This document shows positions 23,719-31,656 of a stretch of 64,000 nt of DNA, piece after piece. The position numbers and the translations under genes were made by a program. Below the pieces are notes generated by a model. The model had not been told where the DNA came from. It saw only the letters and a program-made list of their open reading frames with translations, and did no database searches. Numbering within the stretch: position 1 is the first letter of the stretch; each line of letters opens with the position of its first letter. Source of the stretch: Archangium violaceum (GTDB taxonomy: Bacteria > Myxococcota > Myxococcia > Myxococcales > Myxococcaceae); the NCBI RefSeq assembly GCF_016887565.1, contig NZ_CP069396.1, forward strand, positions 2,879,001-2,943,000, in the 5' to 3' direction.

Positions 23719-24978
23719 ATGGCTGCAACAGCGACTCAGAAAGCTGCACCCCAGAAGTCCAAGAACACGGCCCAGTTCCTCTGGGAGGCCAAGACCAAGG
23801 CTGGCGAGACCAAGAAGGGCGAGATGGAGGCCGCCGACATCGAGGCGGTCAACGCGCGCCTCAAGTCGCTCGGTCTCAATCCGGTCAAGGTCCGCCGCAA
23901 GGGGATGCTGGATTCCAACCTTGACCTGAGCTTCCTGGGCGGAGGCGTGACGGGCAAGGACATCCTCATCTTCACCCGTCAGTTCGCCACGATGATCGAC
24001 GCCGGCCTGCCGCTGGTGCAGTGCCTCGACATCCTGGGCAGCCAGATGGACAACCCGGCCTTCCGCAAGGTCGTGTTCGCCATCAAGACCAAGGTGGAGC
24101 AGGGCTCCACCTTCGCGGACGCGCTGGCGGACCACCCCAAGGTGTTCGACGAGCTCTTCGTCCAGCTGTGCGCCGCGGGCGAGGTGGGCGGTATCCTCGA
24201 CACCATCCTCAACCGGCTCGCGGCCTACCGCGAGAAGAACGAGAAGCTCAAGCGCAAGGTCAAGGGCGCGATGACCTACCCGGCCATCGTCATCCTGGTG
24301 GCCTTCGGCGTGACGGCGCTGCTGCTCCTCAAGGTGACGCCGACGTTCGAGAAGATGTTCAAGGACTTCGGTCAGGCCCTGCCCGCGCCCACCCAGTTCG
24401 TGGTGGACCTGTCGGCCGTTGCGCAGGCGTACTACCTGCACGCGTTCGGCGCCATCGTCGTCGCGGCCGTCTCCTTCACGTACTCGTACCGTCACCCGCA
24501 GGGCCGGCGTTTCTGGGACAAGATCTTCCTGATGGCGCCGCTGTTCGGGCCCGTCATCCGCAAGGTGGCCGTGGCGCGCTTCACCCGTACGCTCGGCACG
24601 ATGATCTCCTCGGGCGTGCCCATCCTGGACGCGCTGGACGTGACGGCGAAGACGGCCGGTAACCGCACGGTGGAAGAGGCCATCTACTTCGTGCGCGGGA
24701 AGATCGCCGAGGGCAAGAACATCGCCGGTCCGCTGCTCGAGACGAAGGTGTTCCCGCCCATGGTGGTGCAGATGATCGGCGTGGGCGAGGCCACGGGCGC
24801 CATGGACACGATGCTCAACAAGATCGCCGACTTCTACGACGACGAGGTGGACACGGCGGTCGCGGCCCTCACGTCGATGATCGAACCGCTCCTCATGGTG
24901 TTCCTGGGCGGCGTGGTCGGTGGCTTCCTCATCGCGATGTACCTGCCCATCTTCTCCATCGCCGGTGCCGTCAAGTAG
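23719..24978 (+). CDS. pilC: Type IV pilus inner-membrane platform protein PilC
   Basis: This 419-residue polytopic inner-membrane protein is the platform on which PilB and PilT act. A short cytoplasmic start (FLWEAKTKAGETKKGEMEA, the standard PilC opening) precedes two GspF domains. Each has the helical motif F.RQ.A.M..AG.PL (FTRQFATMIDAGLPLVQ) or its second copy (FTRTLGTMISSGVPILDAL). Hydrophobic segments are at about 185-210, 230-250 and 390-412. A GGAGGG ribosome-binding site precedes the ATG. pilS begins just inside its end. Confidence 0.97.
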   Translation: MAATATQKAAPQKSKNTAQFLWEAKTKAGETKKGEMEAADIEAVNARLKSLGLNPVKVRRKGMLDSNLDLSFLGGGVTGKDILIFTRQFATMIDAGLPLVQCLDILGSQMDNPAFRKVVFAIKTKVEQGSTFADALADHPKVFDELFVQLCAAGEVGGILDTILNRLAAYREKNEKLKRKVKGAMTYPAIVILVAFGVTALLLLKVTPTFEKMFKDFGQALPAPTQFVVDLSAVAQAYYLHAFGAIVVAAVSFTYSYRHPQGRRFWDKIFLMAPLFGPVIRKVAVARFTRTLGTMISSGVPILDALDVTAKTAGNRTVEEAIYFVRGKIAEGKNIAGPLLETKVFPPMVVQMIGVGEATGAMDTMLNKIADFYDDEVDTAVAALTSMIEPLLMVFLGGVVGGFLIAMYLPIFSIAGAVK

Positions 24979-26593
24979 CGTCGGCGGCCGTCTGGTCCTC
25001 GCCGCTCCGCCCGAGGCGGACGCGCTTCGCACGCGGCTGGTCTGGCTCACCGTGTTCCGCACGGTGGCCGTCAGCCTGTCGCTGATCGCCGTCGCCGTCC
25101 GCCTGTTCGTCCAGCCCCTCGAAGAGCCCAGCCGCACGGACATGTTGTCCTTCGCGGTCATCGGGCTCGTGTACGTCTTCACCCTCGTCTACGGCCTCAT
25201 GCTGCGCCGGGGGCAGGTGGACCGGGTGGCGGCGGCGGTGCAGGTGATGGGGGACCTGATCATCGCCTCGGCGCTCGTGTTCCTCACGGGCGTGGGAGAC
25301 AGCCCCTTCACCTTCCTCTACCTGCTGGCCGTCATCGTCGCGAGCATCGTGCTGGATGGCCGGGGAGCGCTCGTCACCGCGGGGGCTGGCGCGCTCGCCT
25401 ATGCCTCGCTGCTGGTCGCGGTGAAGTTCAGCTGGCTGGTGCCGCCCATCAGCTCCACCACCCCCACGCGAGGCCGGTTCGCCTTCCTGATGGCCAGCAA
25501 CGTGCTGGCCCTCTTCCTCATCGCCGTGCTGGCGGGCTACCTGGCGCGCCAGCTGTCGGCGACCGGTGGCCAGCTGTCCGCGCGCGTGGCGGACCTCAAG
25601 CGGTTGGATGTCCTGCAGCGGCAGATCCTCGCCTGCATGCCCTCGGGGCTCATCACCTGCAACGCGGCTGGGGTCGTCACCTTCGTCAACCGCGCGGCCA
25701 GCTCCATCCTGTCGCTGGAGCCCCGGCTGCCCGCGAGCACGCATGTGGAGGCGCTGCTGCCGGGGGCGCTGGGGGCGGATGTCCGCCTGCGCCGCCGGGA
25801 GCTGACGGTCCGCACGGCGTCAGGCCTGCGCACGCTGGGGCTGACGGTGACGGAGCTGGAGGGCAGCGAGCTGGGGACGCTCATCGTCTTCCAGGATCTC
25901 ACCGAGCTGCGCCGCATCGAGGAGGACTTGAAGCGCGCGGACCGGCTGGCGGCCCTGGGGACGCTGGCCGCCCAGCTCGCGCATGAGATTCGCAACCCGC
26001 TGGCGGCCATGCGGGGCTCGGCGCAACTGCTGGTGCAGGACCCTGGGACGGACCCGGGCTCGGCCAAGCTGGTGGAAATCCTGCTGCGCGAGTCGGACCG
26101 GCTCTCCAAGCTGGTGGAGGACTTCCTGCGCTTCGCCCGGCCCCCCCCGCCCACCAAGCTGGAGCTGGAGCTGGAGGTGCTGGTGGCGGAAACGGTGGAC
26201 ATGCTGCGGGCGGATCCGATCGCCCGGCAGGTGCGGGTGGAGACGGCGCTGGCACCCCTGCGCGTGCCAGTGGACGCGGATCAGCTCCGGCAGGTGCTCA
26301 TCAACATCCTGCGCAACGCCTTCCAGGCGGCCGGCGAGGGAGGCGGGGTGCGCGTGACGCTGGAGCCCTCCGGGGAGCAGGCCCTGCTGAGCATCTGGGA
26401 CTCGGCCGGCGGCATTCCCGCCTCGGACCTGTCGCGCATCTTCGAGCCCTTCTTCAGCACCCGGGATGGCGGTACCGGGTTGGGGCTGTCCACGGCGTAC
26501 TCCATCGTGCGTGCGCATGGTGGCAACATCCGCGTGTCCTCCTCTCCGCGGGAGGGCACCGAGTTCCTCATTCAGTTGCCCCTGCAGGGTTGA
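24965..26593 (+). CDS. pilS: Pilin-gene sensor kinase PilS
   Basis: This membrane histidine kinase pairs with PilR to control pilA. The start is uncertain. A GTG at 24965, overlapping the end of pilC by 14 bp, is the last start codon before the first transmembrane helix and gives 542 residues. About six hydrophobic segments lie within residues 25-200, as in other PilS proteins. They are followed by a PAS-like region (LDVLQRQILACMPSGLITCN), HisKA with H-box HEIRNP near residue 341, and HATPase_c (NILRNAFQAA, DSAGGIP, GTGLGLS). In other bacteria PilS senses membrane pilin levels. pilR follows after 14 bp. Confidence 0.92.
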   Translation: MPSSSVGGRLVLAAPPEADALRTRLVWLTVFRTVAVSLSLIAVAVRLFVQPLEEPSRTDMLSFAVIGLVYVFTLVYGLMLRRGQVDRVAAAVQVMGDLIIASALVFLTGVGDSPFTFLYLLAVIVASIVLDGRGALVTAGAGALAYASLLVAVKFSWLVPPISSTTPTRGRFAFLMASNVLALFLIAVLAGYLARQLSATGGQLSARVADLKRLDVLQRQILACMPSGLITCNAAGVVTFVNRAASSILSLEPRLPASTHVEALLPGALGADVRLRRRELTVRTASGLRTLGLTVTELEGSELGTLIVFQDLTELRRIEEDLKRADRLAALGTLAAQLAHEIRNPLAAMRGSAQLLVQDPGTDPGSAKLVEILLRESDRLSKLVEDFLRFARPPPPTKLELELEVLVAETVDMLRADPIARQVRVETALAPLRVPVDADQLRQVLINILRNAFQAAGEGGGVRVTLEPSGEQALLSIWDSAGGIPASDLSRIFEPFFSTRDGGTGLGLSTAYSIVRAHGGNIRVSSSPREGTEFLIQLPLQG

Positions 26594-26607
26594 GGGGAAG
26601 GGAGAGC

Positions 26608-28002
26608 GTGGCCGTGCACATCCTGGTAGTGGACGATGAGCTGTCGATGCGCGAATTCCTGGAGGTGCTGCTCACCCGCTCGGGCTACCAGGTGACGTGC
26701 GCGGAGAACGTGCGGGTGGCCAGGGAGGTGTTGGGCTCCAAGCCGGTGGACCTGGTCATCACCGACATGAAGCTGGGAGCCTCGCAGAGTGGCATGGACG
26801 TGCTGCGTGGGGCGCGAGCCCTGGCCGAGCCGCCCGAGGTCATCGTCATCACCGCCTTCGGCACGGCGGCCTCGGCGGTGGAGGCCATGCGCGAGGGGGC
26901 GTACGACTACATCGGCAAGCCCTTTGACAACGAGGAGCTGAAGCTGCTGGTGCAGAAGGCACTGGAGAAGCGCGAGCTGCGCCGGGAGAACGTCTCGCTG
27001 CGCGAGCACCTGGTGCCCGGGGCCGGTGTGATTGGCGTGGGCCGCAGCGAGCGGATGCGGGCGGTGTGGAACCTGGTGGAGAAGGTGGCGCCCACCCGCT
27101 CCACCGTCCTCATCCACGGCGAGAGCGGGACGGGCAAGGAGCTCATCGCCAAGGCCATCCACCTCAAGAGCCCGCGGGCAGGCCAGCCCTTCCTCCCCGT
27201 CAACTGCGCAGCGCTCAACGAGGGCGTGCTGGAGAGCGAGCTCTTCGGCCACGTGAAGGGGGCCTTCACCGGCGCCACGCAGGAGCGGCCGGGCCTGCTC
27301 GTGCACGCGGGGGAGGGGACGGTATTCCTCGACGAGATTGGCGAGATACCGCAGGCCACCCAGGTGAAGCTGCTGCGCGTGCTGCAGGAGAAGAAGGTGA
27401 AGCCGGTGGGCAGCGCGGCGGAGGTGCCCTTCAACGCGCGCGTGCTGGCGGCCACCAACAAGCGCCTGGAGACCGAGGTGAAGGCGGGGCGCTTCCGGGA
27501 GGATCTCTTCTACCGGCTCAACGTGATTACGCTGGAGCTGCCGCCGCTGCGCGATCGCGCTGGCGACATCCCCCTGCTGGCCGAGCACTTCCTCGAGCGG
27601 CAGCGCAAGGAGTTGGGGCGGCTGGGGCTGCGCTTTTCCCCGGAGGCGATGGCCGTGCTGTCCTCCTACGCCTTCCCCGGCAACGTGCGCCAGCTGGAGA
27701 ACATCGTCGAGCGCGCGGCCACGCTGGCGGATGGGGACGTGCTGACGCTGGCCTCGCTGCCTCCCTCGCTGCGAGGGGAGCCGGAGCGGCCCTCGGCGGA
27801 GCAGGGGCAGCAGGTGACACTCGGCTCCGGCTTCTCGCTGGAGCGCCACCTGGACGATGCCGAGCGGCGCTACCTGGTAGCCGCCATGACCCAGGCGGGT
27901 GGGGTGAAGACGCGGGCGGCGGATCTGCTCGGTCTGACGTTCCGCTCCTTCCGCTACCGCCTGGCCAAGCACGGACTGTCCGAGCAGGACGACGAGCCGT
28001 GA
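26608..28002 (+). CDS. pilR: Sigma54-dependent response regulator PilR
   Basis: This 464-residue NtrC-family activator is expected to switch on pilA. The receiver domain has VVDDE and phosphoacceptor VITDMK (about Asp53). The AAA+ domain has Walker A GESGTGKE, the sigma54-contacting GAFTGA loop intact near residue 219, Walker [11 protein letters not shown], and an R-finger region ([12 protein letters not shown]). The C-terminal Fis-type helix-turn-helix ends in [24 protein letters not shown]. The GTG at 26608 has a GGGAGAG site; the TTG at 26590 would overlap the pilS stop and is less likely. A matching sigma54 promoter is visible ahead of pilA. Confidence 0.96.
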   Translation: MAVHILVVDDELSMREFLEVLLTRSGYQVTCAENVRVAREVLGSKPVDLVITDMKLGASQSGMDVLRGARALAEPPEVIVITAFGTAASAVEAMREGAYDYIGKPFDNEELKLLVQKALEKRELRRENVSLREHLVPGAGVIGVGRSERMRAVWNLVEKVAPTRSTVLIHGESGTGKELIAKAIHLKSPRAGQPFLPVNCAALNEGVLESELFGHVKGAFTGATQERPGLLVHAGEGTVFLDEIGEIPQATQVKLLRVLQEKKVKPVGSAAEVPFNARVLAATNKRLETEVKAGRFREDLFYRLNVITLELPPLRDRAGDIPLLAEHFLERQRKELGRLGLRFSPEAMAVLSSYAFPGNVRQLENIVERAATLADGDVLTLASLPPSLRGEPERPSAEQGQQVTLGSGFSLERHLDDAERRYLVAAMTQAGGVKTRAADLLGLTFRSFRYRLAKHGLSEQDDEP

Positions 28003-28010
28003 GGCACCTC

Positions 28011-28030
28011 GCCGCCCCGCTTCGGGCGGC
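28011..28030. terminator. Bidirectional hairpin between pilR and pilI
   Basis: GCCGCCC / GGGCGGC arms with a 6-nt loop fill the 28-bp gap between the convergent stops of pilR and pilI and probably terminate both transcripts. Confidence 0.7.
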
Positions 28031-28798
28031 CTAGCGGAAGTCCCGCTTGTTGAAGAGGAGGACGGCCAGGGACACCAGCACGCCCGTGAAGGCGAGGGCG
28101 TAGCCCGCCGAGGGCAGCAGCTCGCCCATGCTGGTGACCACGCCGTAGGTGGCATGCGGGCGGTAGTTGAGCCGCTCCAGGTCCGGCAGCAGGTAGTAGG
28201 CGGCCCGGCCCACCTTCTGGACGAGCCCGCTCTCGGACTTCTGCGCCAGCTTGTAGATGTCACCCGCGAGGTGCCCGGCGAAGTAGACGCTCACCGTCAC
28301 GAAGGCGGACACCGCCTGGCTGGAGAAGCTCGACATCAGGAATCCCACGCCACTGAGCACCCACAGCTCGAACCACAGCATGACGATGGCGGTGAGGTGC
28401 GAGGCGGTGACGGGGTAGCCGTAGCCGGCCATCAGCAGGAAGAACAGCACGCTCATGGCGGCCAGCAGCACCGTCAGGGTGAGCATGTTGCCGACCAGCC
28501 GTCCCACCAGGAAGGCGCCGCGCGAGATGGGCTTGGACACCATCAGGAAGATGGTGCGCCGTTCGATCTCCCGCGACAGCAGTCCGCTGGACAGGAAGAT
28601 GGCGAGCAGCGCCAGGGTGAGGCTCATGGCCCCCAGGCCCATGTCGGTGAGGACGCGCTCGAAGGTGGTGATGGTGACCGAGACCACCAGCGTGCTGCTC
28701 AGCAGCAGGATGAGGGCGAAGACACCCACCACCATCGTGATGCGGTTGCGCCGGGCCTCGCGGAAGCCATTGAACGCCAGGGCAATGAACGGATTCAT
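28031..28798 (-). CDS. pilI: ABC-2 type permease of the pil locus (PilI)
   Basis: This 255-residue membrane protein has six hydrophobic segments (ITMVVGVFALILLLSSTLVV, LGAMSLTLALLAIFLSSGLL, GNMLTLTVLLAAMSVLFFLL, HLTAIVMLWFELWVLSGVGF, AVSAFVTVSVYFAGHL, GYALAFTGVLVSLAVLLF). This is the usual layout of ABC-2 permeases. It sits at the end of the minus-strand run pilA-pilG-pilH-pilI; its ATG overlaps the pilH stop by one base. In Myxococcus, PilG, PilH and PilI are needed for pilus assembly or export. The name is by gene order and should not be confused with Pseudomonas pilI (a CheW-like protein). Confidence 0.88.
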   Translation of the reverse strand: MNPFIALAFNGFREARRNRITMVVGVFALILLLSSTLVVSVTITTFERVLTDMGLGAMSLTLALLAIFLSSGLLSREIERRTIFLMVSKPISRGAFLVGRLVGNMLTLTVLLAAMSVLFFLLMAGYGYPVTASHLTAIVMLWFELWVLSGVGFLMSSFSSQAVSAFVTVSVYFAGHLAGDIYKLAQKSESGLVQKVGRAAYYLLPDLERLNYRPHATYGVVTSMGELLPSAGYALAFTGVLVSLAVLLFNKRDFR

Positions 28799-29760
28799 CA
28801 GGAGATCTCCCCTCCAACGGGGCCCTGCCGCGCTTCCTCGAGCGCACGCAGGAAGAGGTCCTCGAGCGAGAAGCGGGCGGGCTGCAGCTTCGTCACCCGC
28901 GCTCCCGCCTCCAGCAGCTTCTTGAGCAGCGGCTGCGACTCCGACTCGCGGATGCGCAGCATCACCCGGCTCTCCAGGGTCTGCGCGGACTCCAGCGGGA
29001 CGCCCAGGGACTGGATGCGCTCGAGCGGGAGTCCCTCCACCGTCAGCTCCACCTGTGTCGTCTCGGAGCTGAGCAGCTCGGCCACGCTGCCCTCGCGCAC
29101 CCGCCGACCTCCCACCAGCACCGCCACCCGCTCGCAGAGCGCCTCCACGTCCGGGATGATGTGCGTGCAGAAGAGGATGGTGGTGCCGCGCTCGCGCTCC
29201 TCGAGGATGAGGTCGCGGATCTGCCGGCGCCCCACGGGATCCAGCCCCGAGGTGGGCTCGTCGAGGATGAGCAGGGAGGGCCGGCTCACCAGCGCCTGTG
29301 CCAGCGCCACGCGCTGCACCATGCCCTTGCTGTAGCGGCGGATCTGCAGGCCGGCCGCGCGCTCCATCTGCACCATCCCCAGCACCTGGGAGACGCGGTC
29401 ATCCAGCTCCTTGCCGCTCATTCCGGCCAGCCGTCCCGAGAGCGTGACGAACTCGCGGCCGGTGAGGTACTCGTACGGTGCCGGGTTCTCCGGCACGTAG
29501 CCCACGCGGCGCCGCGCCTCCTTGTCGTCCGGCGTCAGGCCGAAGAGGCGGGCCTCGCCCGCGGAGGCGCGCACCAGGTTCATCAGGATCTTGATGGTGG
29601 TGGACTTGCCGGCCCCATTGGGGCCGAGCAGCCCGTACACCTGGCCCGGCATGAGCGTCAGATCCAGCGACTGGAGGGCGCGGACCTGCCGGTTCATCAA
29701 GAAGCCGAGCCTGTACGTCTTGGACAGGTTGCGAATCTCAATGGGTGCTGAGGAGTCCAT
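28798..29760 (-). CDS. pilH: ABC transporter ATP-binding protein of the pil locus (PilH)
   Basis: The 320-residue product is a complete nucleotide-binding domain. It has Walker A GPNGAGKST, a Q-loop region, signature motif variant RYSKGMVQRVALAQAL, Walker B LLILDEPTSGLDP, and H-loop ILFCTHIIPD. A C-terminal extension of about 90 residues is shared with ABC-2 family ATPases (VELTVEGLPLERIQSL). It energises the PilI permease. The ATG at 29760 is 5 bp beyond the pilG stop; a GTG at 29775 would overlap pilG. The substrate of the PilGHI system is not known from the sequence. Not related to Pseudomonas PilH. Confidence 0.9.
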   Translation of the reverse strand: MDSSAPIEIRNLSKTYRLGFLMNRQVRALQSLDLTLMPGQVYGLLGPNGAGKSTTIKILMNLVRASAGEARLFGLTPDDKEARRRVGYVPENPAPYEYLTGREFVTLSGRLAGMSGKELDDRVSQVLGMVQMERAAGLQIRRYSKGMVQRVALAQALVSRPSLLILDEPTSGLDPVGRRQIRDLILEERERGTTILFCTHIIPDVEALCERVAVLVGGRRVREGSVAELLSSETTQVELTVEGLPLERIQSLGVPLESAQTLESRVMLRIRESESQPLLKKLLEAGARVTKLQPARFSLEDLFLRALEEARQGPVGGEIS

Positions 29761-29765
29761 GGAGC

Positions 29766-30653
29766 TCACTTCCACTGATAGCCCCGGTTGTTGGGGGTGA
29801 AGATCTCGAGCCGACGGCGCTGCGTCTCCGAGTAGGCGCGCTCGTCGTGGCCGATGTAGAAGTCGCCGCCGGCCGGGTCGACCGGGGGGCGAGGCAGGAA
29901 ACCCAACCAGAGGAGCGTCGGCACGTCGGGAGGCGCCACACCGAAGTGCTCCCGGAAGGTCGCGATGGCCTTGTCCACGCGCTGCAGCTCCGCTTCCATC
30001 TTCAAGTCCTGGATGCGTTGCTCGAACGCGGCGCGCGTCTCCTCGTCCTGCGCGGACTCGGCGAGCGAGACCGCCAGGGCCATGCCCGCGTCCACCTCAC
30101 CGGATTGGGCATAGAGGCGGGTGGCCAGGGGGGCAAGGTAGTCGGGCGCGCCGGGCAGCTTGGAGGCATGCTCCAACACCTGGGCGGCCTCCCGGTACTC
30201 CCTGTGGTAGGTGCTCAGGTTGTAGGCCAGCAGGATGTTCAGCTGCAGATCATCGGGGAAGAGCGGCAGGCCCTTGCGGATGATGCGCGTGGACTCCTGC
30301 GTGTTCACCCACTGCTCGCGCCCCAGGTTGGTGGGCAGCGCGGTGCCCGCGAAGCGGTAGACGAGGCCGAACTTCGGGTCCAGGTCGGTGAGGAGCTCCG
30401 CGTAGGGGTAGATGTCGCGGTACTCCTCGGCCGTTCTCGCGCGCCCGGTCTCCTGGATGAGTTGGATCCACAGGTAGTCCACGAGGAGGGGCAGGTGACT
30501 GCGTCCCACCACCTGCAGCACTTCCTTGCGCGGCAGCAGAGGCTCTTCGTGGGGACCGCGCGGGGGCTTGCGTGGAGGAGCGGCGAGCAGGGCCAGGGCG
30601 CCCAGACTGACGATGCCGACGACGAGAGGGAGGAGGGAGGTTTGCGGCCTCAT
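29766..30653 (-). CDS. pilG: Pil-locus TPR-like anchored protein PilG
   Basis: This 295-residue protein has an N-terminal membrane anchor or signal (LLPLVVGIVSLGALALLAAP). A largely helical region follows that looks TPR-like (TAEEYRDIYPYAELLTDLDPKFGLVYRFAG, LPLFPDDLQLNILLAYNLSTYHREYREAAQVL). The C-terminal end is FTPNNRGYQWK. By gene order it corresponds to Myxococcus PilG, the accessory partner of the PilHI transporter and required for pili. The ATG at 30653 was chosen over a start six codons upstream. It follows pilA after a strong hairpin. It is unlike Pseudomonas PilG (a CheY-like protein). Confidence 0.85.
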   Translation of the reverse strand: MRPQTSLLPLVVGIVSLGALALLAAPPRKPPRGPHEEPLLPRKEVLQVVGRSHLPLLVDYLWIQLIQETGRARTAEEYRDIYPYAELLTDLDPKFGLVYRFAGTALPTNLGREQWVNTQESTRIIRKGLPLFPDDLQLNILLAYNLSTYHREYREAAQVLEHASKLPGAPDYLAPLATRLYAQSGEVDAGMALAVSLAESAQDEETRAAFEQRIQDLKMEAELQRVDKAIATFREHFGVAPPDVPTLLWLGFLPRPPVDPAGGDFYIGHDERAYSETQRRRLEIFTPNNRGYQWK

Positions 30654-30687
30654 GATTGCGCCAGGAGACAAGTGCGCCCTAAAACCA

Positions 30688-30721
30688 AGAAGGGCACCTG
30701 GATTATTTCCAGGTGCCCTTC
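30688..30721 (-). terminator. Hairpin between pilA and pilG (partial terminator)
   Basis: The perfect 14-bp inverted repeat (30689-30702 with 30708-30721) has a 5-nt loop. Read on the minus strand it is followed by a run containing TTGGTTTT. Its position just after pilA and before pilG fits a leaky terminator that keeps pilin mRNA far above pilGHI mRNA. Confidence 0.85.
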
Positions 30722-30761
30722 GGATTCAACACCAACCGGTTGCCCGGTAGGTCAGCTCGAC

Positions 30762-31409
30762 TCAGTCGCAGTCGACGTCGTTGAAGGTGCTGTACGGCGT
30801 GCCGGCCACGGCGTTGGTCTCGTCGGCGTCGGAGCCGCAGGGAGCGGAGCCAGCCTTGGCGTCCTTGGTCGAGATGTACCAGGTGTCCACGCCGGTCTTG
30901 TCGTTGTCGATCTGACCAGCGGCGTAGGCGTCCACGTTGCAGCCCGGGCAGTCACCGGAGATGCCGGGGTTCGACGGGTCGTCACCGGCGCCAGAGTACG
31001 TGAAGGTGGCCTTCGTGGGCGTCGGCTTGTCGGTGGCGGTGGTGTGCTTGCCCTGGTCCACCGTGATGCAGGTGGTGTCGGTGCCGGCCGCGGGACCGGT
31101 CACGCCGGAGACAGCGCGAACCTCGCACTCGCCGCCGCTCTTGAACTCATAGTAGTAGCGGTTGCCGCGCTCGGGGGCGTAACCGATCGCCTTGATGTTC
31201 TCCGAGTAGCGGTCCTTCTCCTGCAGGTAGGCGCGCTCGGTGGTGAACCAGGCCTTCAGGTTGGACTTGGCCTCACCCTGCTTGGAGCGGGCCTGGAACT
31301 TGATGAAGTTGGGAATCGCGATGGCGGCGAGGATGCCGATGATGGCAACCACGATCATCAGCTCGATGAGCGTGAAGCCACGGTTCTTCCGGGCGAACAG
31401 ACGGGTCAT
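30762..31409 (-). CDS. pilA: Major type IV pilin PilA
   Basis: This 215-residue prepilin has a short positively charged leader (MTRLFARKNRG). PilD should cut it before FTLIELMIVVAIIGILAAIAIPNF, which supplies the hydrophobic N-terminal helix and Glu5. The globular domain (YYYEFKSGGECEV, YISTKDAKAG) is acidic and has six cysteines (in GGEC, TTC, GDC, GC, APC and the terminal DVDCD), so up to three disulfides are possible. The length is large, as in Myxococcus pilins. The ATG at 31409 has a GAAGG ribosome-binding site and lies about 40 nt after a sigma54-type promoter. Confidence 0.96.
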   Translation of the reverse strand: MTRLFARKNRGFTLIELMIVVAIIGILAAIAIPNFIKFQARSKQGEAKSNLKAWFTTERAYLQEKDRYSENIKAIGYAPERGNRYYYEFKSGGECEVRAVSGVTGPAAGTDTTCITVDQGKHTTATDKPTPTKATFTYSGAGDDPSNPGISGDCPGCNVDAYAAGQIDNDKTGVDTWYISTKDAKAGSAPCGSDADETNAVAGTPYSTFNDVDCD

Positions 31410-31461
31410 GGGAGTCCCTTCGGGTGAAGGATGGGTTGCGGCCGAAGCCGTGATGAGGAAT

Positions 31462-31477
31462 AGCACGAACGGTGCCA
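31462..31477 (-). promoter_or_regulatory. Sigma54 (-24/-12) promoter of pilA
   Basis: On the minus strand the sequence is TGGCAC, 5 nt, then GTGCT, with the required GG-N10-GC spacing. Position 1 of the -12 element is G instead of T. The predicted start of transcription is near 31450, about 40 nt before the ATG. PilR, encoded nearby, is the expected activator. Confidence 0.85.
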
Positions 31478-31561
31478 CGGTCAAACCACCCGACCCGTGA
31501 CGGCGATCCAAGGACTTGCATCGGTCCGGGTGCCCGGAATGGTCAGGCAGGTGCCAATTTT

Positions 31562-31577
31562 TGTCACCAGGGTGACA
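31562..31577 (-). promoter_or_regulatory. Palindrome upstream of pilA, candidate PilR enhancer site
   Basis: The perfect inverted repeat TGTCACC-AG-GGTGACA lies about 85 bp upstream of the -24 element, the usual distance for a bacterial enhancer-binding protein. TGTC half-sites recall the PilR sites described in Pseudomonas. It also lies about 80 bp before the pilD start codon, so it could affect both divergent genes. Confidence 0.5.
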
Positions 31578-31656
31578 GGAATCGTCCGCCCGCGGTGGGC
31601 GCCCGGGCCCTATGCTGCGCGATCAGGAGCTCCTCGCGGAAGAAGGGACGCAGAAC

